Assembly: GCA_903923395.1 (NCBI GenBank)
Contig: CAIXXM010000030.1
Coordinates: 109,537-173,536 of the forward strand
Reading direction: 5' to 3'
From: an uncultured Acidobacteriia bacterium
GTDB lineage: Bacteria > Acidobacteriota > Terriglobia > Bryobacterales > Bryobacteraceae
Length of the DNA: 64,000 bases
In this document: positions 56,203-63,969 of the stretch, piece by piece
Layout: every line of letters begins with the position of its first letter
How positions within the stretch are numbered: the first letter of the stretch is position 1
Notes under the pieces: model-generated
What the model was told of the DNA's origin: nothing
Databases searched by the model: none
The model's input: only the letters and a program-made list of their open reading frames with translations
Position numbers and translations under genes: made by a program

Positions 56203-56493
56203 TTACCTTTGGCTCTCGAAGTTGAAGTAGGAGTGCAGTCCGAGTTCTTCGCTGCGCAAAATCCGCAGAAGGGCATCTGAGACCTGCTCTGAGAGCCGCA
56301 CAACGGTATCCGTTGATGGCTTCTTCGCTTTAAGTGCGATCTCAATAAACACCGACTCGTCCCCGCTCCAGTCGCCGTCGAGGCGATACTGAATCCCGTC
56401 AATCTCGGGATCGTTGAGGAAAACCTCCTCAAACCGTTTCATCCGTTCGCGAATTTCCGATTGGTACACCAACCCGGACGCAATGATCGCCAT
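56203..56493 (-). CDS. Small partner protein of the HEPN-like gene (putative antitoxin-type)
   Basis: 96 residues, no signal peptide or membrane segment. It reads MAIIASGLVYQSEIRERMKR, then IDGIQYRLDGDWSGDESVF and a Leu-rich helix (VSDALLRILRSEELGL) ending in YFNFESQR. I know of no characterised family. Its TAA stop is immediately followed by the ATG of the HEPN-like gene, with no spacing, a coupling common in toxin-antitoxin pairs. The antitoxin role is an inference from this order. Confidence 0.6.
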   Translation of the reverse strand: MAIIASGLVYQSEIRERMKRFEEVFLNDPEIDGIQYRLDGDWSGDESVFIEIALKAKKPSTDTVVRLSEQVSDALLRILRSEELGLHSYFNFESQR

Positions 56494-56523
56494 ACGTCTA
56501 GCTTAACCCGAATTCAGTCACCA

Positions 56524-57945
56524 CTACCGCTTCAAGGGATCTTCCACCCAGGGCGGCGTGGCATCGATGAGCCTTGCCAGTTCCGGCTCAATCTCTTCCA
56601 GCCGGAGCTTCATATCCCACGCGATCTCGCGGTAACTGAAGTGTCCCTTCACCCCGCTGCGGACGCGCGAAATGTATTCCACCTCAGCGAAATCCATCTT
56701 GAACAGGAAGCGCGACTTGGCCCCGAACGGCAACAGATATTGCCGGGCAGGGTCAGGCAGTTGCTGCATGACTTCAAGCGCTGACTGCATGGCTGCTCTG
56801 TACAGTGGCTCGGCTCCCGCCTCTGTCAACCCTTGCGGCACTTCGTAGCCATGCAAACCGTGATACGCCTGGCGGTATTGATGGCAGCGGCGGTGGCGGT
56901 GCATGTCGCGGTAGGCACCAACGTCGATCAGCATGTCGTAACAATACTGACCGCCCCGGAAGGCCCGCAGCAAGTCGTCGCGCTTGCCGCGGGACTGTAC
57001 AGCAACATCCAACACTTCCGATTTCCTTGCACGGCTCCAAACCCGGACCGTCTCATAAATAGCCCGGAACGAGTAGGTTGTCACGGGATAGAGCAAGGTC
57101 GCGGCGATCTCGGTCAGCACGTCATCGGGCTTGATGAGATCCACACGCGGCGGAACGGTATCCGCCTTGAGGGAAAGGTTCTCCTTCGCCCACTGCGCCA
57201 CATCCGCGTTCGATTGCGCCAAATATTCATCGGGCTCCGCATGCCGGGCCAGCGTGGGAGCCAGCGGTTCGCTGCTTGCGGCATCCCAGGCACATTCCGG
57301 CGTGGCCGCACAGGCCTCCAGCATCTCCACGCCCAGTTCGCGCACTTCCTGGAATTCGGAAACCCGCAGACGCTTGATCTGCTTTTCCAGCGTCCGGATA
57401 CTCGTCACCTGCCCAACATTGGTCGGAACACCCCAGAAAAGCAAGTAGCGGGCCACGTCGAAAGATCGGGCCGCAATGTTACGCGCATAGGCATCAGGCT
57501 TCATTGATTCGGGCCGGGGCAGCTTCGCGCAGAGGTACTCAAACATCTTTTGATGGATGAGTTGATAGTTGTGCAGCAGGGCTTTGCCGGCGTCCGTGTA
57601 TTTGGAAGCCTTCAGGCCTTCCAGTTCCGGCGGCACAATGAACCCCGACTTCGAGAAATCCTGGTAACGGGACGACTTCGCCTGCCCATCCCACAGAACC
57701 TCATCCTCAATCTCGCTGGCGGCAAGTTCGCTCACCCCCTCAAAACACATCACAGTGTGGCCAAGATCGGCAATCGACTGGTGGCCGTACTGGAAGTAGA
57801 AACTCTCCAAAAACTGCTGGGAATTGTGGGTCCGGACCCAGTCCACGGACTGGCGGATGGAATCAGCCGAACGGCTATACCGGGCAAGCGCATACGCCGA
57901 GCGCTCGGGCGGCATGGGGGCAACAGTGATGACGCGTTTGGGCAA
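56524..57945 (-). CDS. thyX: ThyX-like FAD-dependent thymidylate synthase, tandem-domain form
   Basis: 473 residues, about twice the usual ThyX (220-250). The first half has [20 protein letters not shown], then [12 protein letters not shown], matching the H-x-S and S-x-RY parts of ThyX. The second half has [19 protein letters not shown], which keeps the RHR of the RHRxxSxxxxSxRY motif but not its serines. So the motif is split over two degenerate copies. It would make dTMP from dUMP with methylene-tetrahydrofolate and FAD. It is divergent from dut with 17 bases between starts, which supports the role. Confidence 0.85.
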   Translation of the reverse strand: MPKRVITVAPMPPERSAYALARYSRSADSIRQSVDWVRTHNSQQFLESFYFQYGHQSIADLGHTVMCFEGVSELAASEIEDEVLWDGQAKSSRYQDFSKSGFIVPPELEGLKASKYTDAGKALLHNYQLIHQKMFEYLCAKLPRPESMKPDAYARNIAARSFDVARYLLFWGVPTNVGQVTSIRTLEKQIKRLRVSEFQEVRELGVEMLEACAATPECAWDAASSEPLAPTLARHAEPDEYLAQSNADVAQWAKENLSLKADTVPPRVDLIKPDDVLTEIAATLLYPVTTYSFRAIYETVRVWSRARKSEVLDVAVQSRGKRDDLLRAFRGGQYCYDMLIDVGAYRDMHRHRRCHQYRQAYHGLHGYEVPQGLTEAGAEPLYRAAMQSALEVMQQLPDPARQYLLPFGAKSRFLFKMDFAEVEYISRVRSGVKGHFSYREIAWDMKLRLEEIEPELARLIDATPPWVEDPLKR

Positions 57946-57962
57946 ACCGTTATGATAACGGG

Positions 57963-58394
57963 TTGCGACTGAAACTTAGAAGACTCCACCCCGCAGCTCA
58001 GATTCCGAAGTACGCGCACGGCCCGGAAGAGGACGCCGGCATGGACCTCCACGCGGTGGAACCAGTCACAATTCCCATGGGTGGCTCCCGGCTGGTACCG
58101 ACCGGCCTCGCGATTGAACTGCCCGCTGGCTATGAGGCCCAGATCCGTCCCCGCAGCGGCCTGGCACTGAAGGCTGCCATTACGATTCCGAACAGTCCGG
58201 CAACGATTGACCCCGGGTATCGCGGCGAGATCAAGGTCATCCTTCTGAACCTCGGCAAGCAGGATTTCGAGATCCAACCCGGTGACCGCATTGCCCAAAT
58301 GGTCATTGCAAAATACGAAGCCGTGGTCTGGGAAGAGGCTGACCTGAGCGATTCCGCCCGGGGTACGGGTGGCTTCGGTTCGTCCGGGGTGTAA
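57963..58394 (+). CDS. dut: Dut, dUTP diphosphatase
   Basis: 143 residues, TTG start. All five trimeric dUTPase motifs are visible: [46 protein letters not shown] and [10 protein letters not shown]. It hydrolyses dUTP to dUMP, the ThyX substrate. Being divergent from thyX and 9 bases upstream of the MBOAT gene, it may share a transcript with the acyl-transfer cassette. Confidence 0.95.
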   Translation: MRLKLRRLHPAAQIPKYAHGPEEDAGMDLHAVEPVTIPMGGSRLVPTGLAIELPAGYEAQIRPRSGLALKAAITIPNSPATIDPGYRGEIKVILLNLGKQDFEIQPGDRIAQMVIAKYEAVVWEEADLSDSARGTGGFGSSGV

Positions 58395-58403
58395 GGCGGG
58401 AGC

Positions 58404-59762
58404 ATGTTGCCCACGGCACCGGATTTCTATCTCTTCGCGTTTGCCTTGTTCTTCCTCTACTGGCCGCTGCGCGCCTGGCAGCCGAAGGCAGCAGTGTGGC
58501 TGATCTGTCTGGCAAACCTCTTCTGCTTCGCGAAGTGGGGCTGGGTGCTGCTTGCCATCATTCCCGTGGCTGCGACTTTTGATTACCTGCTGGGAAAAGC
58601 AATCTTCCGCGCCACCACGATGCGCCGCCTGCTGGTCTCCTTGAGTCTGCTGGCCAACGTGTCCCTGATTATTTTGAGCCGGTATATCCCTCTGCTCGCA
58701 GGGCCCGATTACGTGCGCTGGGTCTTGCCCTTGAGCCTTTCGTTCTATGCCTTTCAGGCGATGACCTATACGATCGACATCTACCGGAAAGATGCGAAGC
58801 CCGCAGCAAGCTTCGCGGATTACTTCGCGGCAGTATCGTTCTTCCCAACCATCATCGCCGGCCCCATCAATCCAGTGTCCAAGCTTGCTGTACAGTGGCA
58901 AAAGAAGACCGTACTCTCTGCGGCAGAAGGCAGCCGCGCCGTATTCCTGATTGGCCTCGGGCTGGTGAAAAAGTTCCTGATCGCGGACTATCTTGCCAAG
59001 AACCTCGTCAACCGCGTCTTTGATCTGCCCACCCTCTATTCCGGCGGCGATTGCCTGGCTGCGGTCTATGCCTATGCCTTCCAGCTTTACTATGATTTCT
59101 CCGGCTACAGCGACATCGCCACCGGCGTTGCACTGCTGTTCGGCATCAAGGTGGCCCTGAACTTCAACTCACCTTACCGGGCGGAGAGTATCGCGAATTT
59201 CTGGCGGCGCTGGCATATTTCTCTTTCCAACTGGCTCACCAACTACCTCTACTATTCCCTGCCCGGCAAGCGGATCAAAATGATGCTGTATCTCAACCTG
59301 GTGATCACCATGGCGATCGGCGGCATCTGGCATGGGGCCAGTTGGAACTTTCTGATCTGGGGTGTCCTGCATGGGCTGGGCCTCGCCTGCTTCCGCCTGA
59401 TTCAAACCAAGCAGCAGGATTCCCCGCTTTGGTTGCGGGTGCCGAAAATCCTGCTGACCTTCCACTTCGTTACTTTCGCGTGGATCTTTTTCCGCACGGC
59501 GGACCTGCAAACTGCGCTCTTGATGCTGGGCCAGATCGCCTCAATGAAATTCACGTTCGACAATGTGACTCCGGGGTTTGCCTTGATCCTCGCTATCGCG
59601 ATTATCTGCCACTACCTGCCAAAGAGCTGGATGGACTGGAGCATGGTCCGTTTCAACCGAATACCGGCACCGCTGCAAGCCGCCGCAGCTGTGGGCTTGA
59701 TACTTTCGATCCGCTACGTGGCAGCAACAGGCGCGGCGCCATTTATCTATTCAAAGTTCTAA
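58404..59762 (+). CDS. MBOAT O-acyltransferase (AlgI/DltB-like)
   Basis: 452 residues, ten or more membrane helices, GGCGGGAG before the ATG. Family landmarks: MTYTIDIYRKD, VSFFPTIIAGPI, AFQLYYDFSGYSDIATGVAL, FWRRWHISLSNWLTNYLYY and GGIWHGASWNFLIWGVLHG with the catalytic His in WHG. Such proteins pass acyl groups from a cytoplasmic donor (ACP or CoA) through the membrane to an exported acceptor. The ACP, KAS III and two SGNH genes downstream are its expected partners. Confidence 0.93.
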   Translation: MLPTAPDFYLFAFALFFLYWPLRAWQPKAAVWLICLANLFCFAKWGWVLLAIIPVAATFDYLLGKAIFRATTMRRLLVSLSLLANVSLIILSRYIPLLAGPDYVRWVLPLSLSFYAFQAMTYTIDIYRKDAKPAASFADYFAAVSFFPTIIAGPINPVSKLAVQWQKKTVLSAAEGSRAVFLIGLGLVKKFLIADYLAKNLVNRVFDLPTLYSGGDCLAAVYAYAFQLYYDFSGYSDIATGVALLFGIKVALNFNSPYRAESIANFWRRWHISLSNWLTNYLYYSLPGKRIKMMLYLNLVITMAIGGIWHGASWNFLIWGVLHGLGLACFRLIQTKQQDSPLWLRVPKILLTFHFVTFAWIFFRTADLQTALLMLGQIASMKFTFDNVTPGFALILAIAIICHYLPKSWMDWSMVRFNRIPAPLQAAAAVGLILSIRYVAATGAAPFIYSKF

Positions 59763-59765
59763 ACG

Positions 59766-61100
59766 ATGCCTGAGTTCCTGCCCAAGAAAACCGCATCCGT
59801 ACTCGCACTGCTTTGCGTCTGCTTCTTTGTGCTGCCGCGTGTCATGACCATTGGGAATCTGCCGAAACTGGGTGTCGACGACCTGATTGCCGCGTTTTCC
59901 CTGCCGCCGCTCCACAAGCCCGAGCCCGTGCAGGAGGAACCCCAGGACGAGACGCCGGAAATTCAAGCCCATGCGCCTATTCCCCACTTAATCGTGCCCA
60001 AGGGGAGCCTCGACCGCTTCTTCCATGGACTGCGCAACCTCGAAGAGGGCAAGCCGGGCACAGTAGTCCGCGTCCTGCATTACGGTGATTCCCCCACTAC
60101 CGCGGATTCCATTACCGCCGATATCCGGAAGATCCTGCAAGACCGTTTCGGCAATGGAGGCCACGGCTTTGTCCTGCTCGCCAAGCCCTGGGCCTGGTAC
60201 GGACACCGCGGCATCGGCCTCGAATCGAAGGGCTGGAATATTGAAGCCGCCAGCATGCACAAAGCTCCAGATGGCGAGCATGGTTTGGGCGGCGTGAGCT
60301 TCAAGGGCCAGACCGGGGCTTGGACGCGAATCACTCTGCCCGATGAACAACACAGCCGGATCACGGTCCACTATTGGGCGCAGCCAGGCGGCGGAACAAT
60401 CAGCTTGACGGCGGGCGAAACCGTCCTTGGCAATGTCGAAACAGCAGCGGCGGAAGCCAAGCCGGACTGGGCTGAATTTTCTCTACCCACCGGTACCAAG
60501 GTCATCCGCCTCGAAGTGACCGCCGGACCCGTAAGGGCGTTCGGTGTCCGTCTCGACCGTGATGGTCCGGGTATCCAATACTCGAGCCTCGGCATTAATG
60601 GGGCGCATGTGGAGATGCTGCTGCGTTCCTTCGAAAAGAAAGCCTGGGCGGCGGAACTGCAGCATGAGAACCCGGACTTGCTGGTGCTGAACTACGGGAC
60701 CAACGAATCGATCTACGCCTCGTACATTGCGAAACAATATCCCGGCGATCTGCGCAAGATCATCGACTTCATTCACCAGGCGATCCCGAATACCCCGGTG
60801 CTGGTCATGAGCCCCATGGACCGTGGTGTTCTCGGACCCGGCGGCGACGTTGTTACACCAGATACACTTGTGGAACTTATCGCCATGCAGAAGAAGATTG
60901 CGGACGAGACCGGCTGTGCCTTCTTCAACACGTTTGAAGCGATGGGCGGTGCAGGAACCATGCGCCGCTGGTACAAGGAATCACAACCCCGGCTGGTCAG
61001 TGCCGATTTCATGCATCCTCTGCCGCAGGGCGCTGCCAAGGTGGGAGCACTTGCCGCTGATGCGCTGATGAAGGAGTATGACGGCGGTGTAGCCAAGTGA
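59766..61100 (+). CDS. Membrane-anchored SGNH-fold protein 1 of the acyl-transfer cassette
   Basis: 444 residues. An N-terminal hydrophobic segment (ASVLALLCVCFFVLP, about 10-25) acts as anchor, followed by a Pro/Glu linker. The SGNH core has block I VLHYGDSPTTADS (Ser109), a Gly in GGHGF, block III LNYGTNES, and block V SADFMHPLPQGAA with the Asp-His pair. A beta-domain inserted at about 170-270 could bind a glycan. The protein resembles AlgJ/AlgX/DltD-type partners of MBOATs. It is 3 bases after the MBOAT stop and overlaps the next gene by 4. Confidence 0.85.
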   Translation: MPEFLPKKTASVLALLCVCFFVLPRVMTIGNLPKLGVDDLIAAFSLPPLHKPEPVQEEPQDETPEIQAHAPIPHLIVPKGSLDRFFHGLRNLEEGKPGTVVRVLHYGDSPTTADSITADIRKILQDRFGNGGHGFVLLAKPWAWYGHRGIGLESKGWNIEAASMHKAPDGEHGLGGVSFKGQTGAWTRITLPDEQHSRITVHYWAQPGGGTISLTAGETVLGNVETAAAEAKPDWAEFSLPTGTKVIRLEVTAGPVRAFGVRLDRDGPGIQYSSLGINGAHVEMLLRSFEKKAWAAELQHENPDLLVLNYGTNESIYASYIAKQYPGDLRKIIDFIHQAIPNTPVLVMSPMDRGVLGPGGDVVTPDTLVELIAMQKKIADETGCAFFNTFEAMGGAGTMRRWYKESQPRLVSADFMHPLPQGAAKVGALAADALMKEYDGGVAK

Positions 61101-62347
61101 AAGCTGTACTGCTCGTTCTGCTGACCTTTGCCCTGCCCTGCACTTTTCTCGAAGCCTCTCCGTCGGCGAAAAAGAAAAAGAAAAAGGCCGCTGCTGTTGT
61201 TTCGGCTGCGGCACGCGCCAAAGCGAAACAGCAGATCTTGGACAGCATTACCGTCGCTGCGGCGCACATCGAAAACCGTGCCGCGCTCACACCGTTCTTC
61301 ACGCGACTGCAGCGCTCGAAAGAAGAGCCAGTCCACATTCTGCAATTCGGTGATTCCCATACCGCCTCTGATGACTGGGTGAATGCCCTCCGCGAACTCT
61401 TCCAGAGCCGCTACGCCAACGGCGGCCCGGGTTTCGTCCATGCCGGACGGCCCTTCAAAGGTTACCGCCGCTTTGACGCGAAGGGCAATGCCACAGCTTC
61501 CTGGATCACACAGGGAACGGTGACCAAGCGCTATGACGGCATGGACGGCCTCAGTGGGATCTCCATATCCTCCACTGCGCCGTCCGCATCGGTGTCCTTG
61601 CAGGCGGCCGGGTCCACACTGGCATTGCATTACTTGCAGCAACCGGGCGGCGGCGAGTTTGACGTATTGATCGATGGGCAGGTGGTGAGCCCGGTCAAGA
61701 CGGAAGGTCCTCTGTCGCACGGCTTCTTCCGTGTGGAGCCTCCATTGCCTGGCGATCACTTTTTCGAACTGCGCAAGGCCGATACTTCCCCGGTGCGGCT
61801 GTATGGTTGGGCGCTCGATAACAAGACTGGCGTGACGGTCGAGATGCTCGGCATCAACGGCGCACAGATCACGCTGCTCAATGAGTGGAACGAAGAGCTG
61901 TGGACGGCTGCCGTTCGCCAGAGGGATCCGGCACTCGTCATATTGGCCTATGGGACAAACGAGGCCAATAATCCGAAGTTCAATGCAGAGCAGTACCGGC
62001 AGGATTTGACGGCGGCCATCGCCAAGGTTCGCCGTGCGGCACCCATGGCCTCGGTTCTGCTGGTGGGTCCACCGGATTGCAGCAAGGCAGGCAAGCCTCT
62101 GCGCCATCTTTCTGAGGTCATTGATGTGCAGCATATGGTCGCCAGGCAGGAAACCGTTGCATATTGGAATCTACGCAAGTGGATGGGCGGAGCGGGCAGC
62201 ACGAACCTGTGGGTTCGGGCAGGCCTTGGCCAGCAAGACCATATTCACCTCACCGCCGAAGGCTACCGTCTGGCGGGTAAGATGCTCTTTGACGATTTGG
62301 AGGCCGCGAATACGGAAGCCCGCGGCGAACAGGGACAACAGAAATGA
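61097..62347 (+). CDS. Secreted SGNH-fold protein 2 of the acyl-transfer cassette
   Basis: 416 residues from a GTG that overlaps the previous stop (GTGA). A signal peptide (AVLLVLLTFALPCTFLEA) is followed by six consecutive lysines (25-30). SGNH blocks: ILQFGDSHTASDD (Ser87), GGPGFVH, ILAYGTNEANN, and DHIHLTAEGYRLAG with the Asp-His pair. The layout, including the inserted beta-domain (QPGGGEFDVLIDGQVV), parallels the preceding gene, so the two are paralogues that have diverged. It overlaps the ACP gene by 4 bases. Confidence 0.85.
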   Translation: MKAVLLVLLTFALPCTFLEASPSAKKKKKKAAAVVSAAARAKAKQQILDSITVAAAHIENRAALTPFFTRLQRSKEEPVHILQFGDSHTASDDWVNALRELFQSRYANGGPGFVHAGRPFKGYRRFDAKGNATASWITQGTVTKRYDGMDGLSGISISSTAPSASVSLQAAGSTLALHYLQQPGGGEFDVLIDGQVVSPVKTEGPLSHGFFRVEPPLPGDHFFELRKADTSPVRLYGWALDNKTGVTVEMLGINGAQITLLNEWNEELWTAAVRQRDPALVILAYGTNEANNPKFNAEQYRQDLTAAIAKVRRAAPMASVLLVGPPDCSKAGKPLRHLSEVIDVQHMVARQETVAYWNLRKWMGGAGSTNLWVRAGLGQQDHIHLTAEGYRLAGKMLFDDLEAANTEARGEQGQQK

Positions 62348-62580
62348 ACAAACAAAACGAGATCATCCGCATCATCCAAAAGGTTTCCAAGCAGAGTGCG
62401 GCACCAGATACTTCGGAGTCGCTGTTTGACGCCGGGTACCTCGATTCCTTCGCACTGACAGACATGATTGCGGTGCTGGAAGAGAAGTTCGGTATTTCCA
62501 TTCCAGACGCAGACGTGACGCCGCGGAAGTTTGAAACAGTCGAAAAGATCGAAGAGTATCTGGAAACACACGGCGTCTAA
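62344..62580 (+). CDS. Acyl carrier protein (DltC-like)
   Basis: 78 residues. Helix II carries AGYLDSFALTDMIAVLEE, with Ser35 as the phosphopantetheine site in an LDS(F) context. Acidic helices flank it (EEKFGISIPDADVT; VEKIEEYLETHG). The size and LDS context are closer to DltC and other dedicated carriers than to the house-keeping ACP, whose motif is DSLD. It is translationally coupled to the SGNH gene upstream and 6 bases before the KAS III gene, so it probably carries the acyl group that the MBOAT uses. Confidence 0.9.
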   Translation: MNKQNEIIRIIQKVSKQSAAPDTSESLFDAGYLDSFALTDMIAVLEEKFGISIPDADVTPRKFETVEKIEEYLETHGV

Positions 62581-62586
62581 GTTGCC

Positions 62587-63519
62587 ATGGCAGTAATTCG
62601 CAGCTTCGGAAAGTATCTTCCGGCAGAGATCCGTACCAACGCCTGGCTCGCGGAATCGCTCGGTGTGACGGCGGAATGGATCGGGCAGGTCAGCGGGATT
62701 CGTGAAAGGCGCGTAGCCGGACCGGCGGATTCCGTTGTCTCCATGGGTGTGGAAGCCGCACGCCAGTGTTTGGAGAAAGCAGGAGTAAAAACCGCGGCAG
62801 TGAAGATGCTGCTGGTCGCTTCCGGTTCTTCCGAGCGCATTTTTCCCGGGCCAGCCAGCCAACTGGCAGCGGCGCTGGGACTTGGCGACACGCCTGCGAT
62901 TGATCTGCCGCTCGCAAGTGCCGGGGCTTTGTTCGGGATGGCGCTGGCCGCCGGGCTGGCAGATGCCACGGGTCCCGTGCTGGTAGTGGCAAGCGAACTA
63001 ATGAGCCGTGCCGCCATGCTGGAGCCCGTCGAAAAGAACATCGCCATTCTGTTTGGCGATGGTGCAGGTGCATGTTTGGTGATGCCCGATGGCCCCGGGT
63101 TGCAGGTACTACACTCCGCCCTGCATTCCGATGGCGCACAGAGCAATGAGTTATCGCGCGGACTCGACAGGCGGATTTTCATGAATGGCATGAGTGTCAT
63201 CCGCCATGCGGGAAAGAATATGCCGGGCGCGATTCGCGAAGTCCTCGCCGCTGCGGATGTTACTCCCGCAGAAGTGGGACAATTCATCACCCATCAGGCG
63301 AATCAGAATCTGATTGACCGGGTGGCCCGGGCGATCGAAGTGGAACCGGAACGCTTCTATTCCAACATCGGAAGCTACGGCAACACCTCCTCGGCTTCCC
63401 TGCTGATCGCCGCGCAAGAGTGTTTTGAGGGGAAGAACTTACCCGAAGGAACCAAGGTCTGTTTCGCCGCCTTCGGAGCGGGCTATCACTGGGGTGCCTT
63501 GCTCACGGAACAGAGATAG
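62587..63519 (+). CDS. KAS III-like thiolase-fold acyltransferase with a serine nucleophile
   Basis: 310 residues, FabH-like. His236 (FITHQANQNLID) and Asn266 (SYGNTSSAS) are in the family positions, but the catalytic Cys is replaced: IDLPLASAGALFGMAL has Ser111 (codon AGT at 62917-62919) where E. coli FabH has Cys112. FGDGAGACLVM and the C-terminal FGAGYHWGALL are normal. A Ser at this position is known in DpsC, which handles propionyl starter units. I infer an acyl-CoA to ACP acyltransferase, not a house-keeping FabH. Last gene of the cassette. Confidence 0.85.
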   Translation: MAVIRSFGKYLPAEIRTNAWLAESLGVTAEWIGQVSGIRERRVAGPADSVVSMGVEAARQCLEKAGVKTAAVKMLLVASGSSERIFPGPASQLAAALGLGDTPAIDLPLASAGALFGMALAAGLADATGPVLVVASELMSRAAMLEPVEKNIAILFGDGAGACLVMPDGPGLQVLHSALHSDGAQSNELSRGLDRRIFMNGMSVIRHAGKNMPGAIREVLAAADVTPAEVGQFITHQANQNLIDRVARAIEVEPERFYSNIGSYGNTSSASLLIAAQECFEGKNLPEGTKVCFAAFGAGYHWGALLTEQR

Positions 63520-63536
63520 CAATTCAGCAGAGTTGA

Positions 63537-63761
63537 TATACTCCGCGCCATGCCCGGGTTTGGCTACCACCGGGGTACGATGATCCTGCAAATCGGTCGA
63601 AGAAGTACCCAGTGCTTTACTTGCTCGATGGCGAAAGCGCATTCGATGCCTGCACAGCCTTTCAGCATGACGAAGTACACGCGGATGAAACGCTGACCGA
63701 ACTCATCACAGCACGCAGGATTCCGCCTGTGATGGCGGTCGCAATCGATAGTGCGTCGCCG
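63537..63761 (+). pseudogene. Fragment of an enterochelin-esterase-like hydrolase
   Basis: One frame reads RVWLPPGYDDPANRSKKYPV, LYLLDGESAFDACTAF and LITARRIPPVMAVAIDSASP. This is the opening part of the esterase_D/Fes-like fold (LPPGY...YPVLYLLDG...WHADET). No start codon or leader precedes it (a TGA lies directly upstream), and the nucleophile elbow and rest of the hydrolase are missing. After SASP the similarity ends, although the frame stays open to about 63956. Confidence 0.65.
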
Positions 63762-63895
63762 ATTCTCGCCGATGGGCAAAGCACCACCCCATGGCAACAG
63801 CCGCAGGTTCAATTGACGGTGACGACAGGAGAGGCACCATACCGCCGGCGACTTCGGAAAGCGCCTGGCTGCTGGATTACAGTTTATCTACGAAA

Positions 63896-63944
63896 ACAGG
63901 CCGCTCAAGCAGTAGTTGCAAAGCAAAAACTGCGGGCGGCCTGT
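63896..63944 (-). terminator. Intrinsic terminator of the tRNA transcript
   Basis: On the minus strand, 26 bases after the tRNA CCA, a two-tier hairpin: outer stem ACAGGCCGC/GCGGCCTGT (9 bp) and inner stem GCAGT/ACTGC, followed by TTTTCG (counting the last stem T). Confidence 0.55.
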
Positions 63945-63969
63945 GGTGCTTGGTAAAGCTTGGAAAGTT

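Larger units (their letters stand above)
63520..63969. other. 450-base region without an intact gene
   Basis: Between the KAS III stop and the tRNA. The first half holds an esterase remnant. The stretch from about 63762 to 63890 shows no recognisable coding sequence or repeat. The last part contains the tRNA terminator. Confidence 0.7.

Noticed and set aside
60773..62134. 453-codon open frame antisense to the two SGNH genes
   Set aside because: Both SGNH proteins have complete catalytic blocks and tight operon spacing; the antisense frame spans their junction and looks random.
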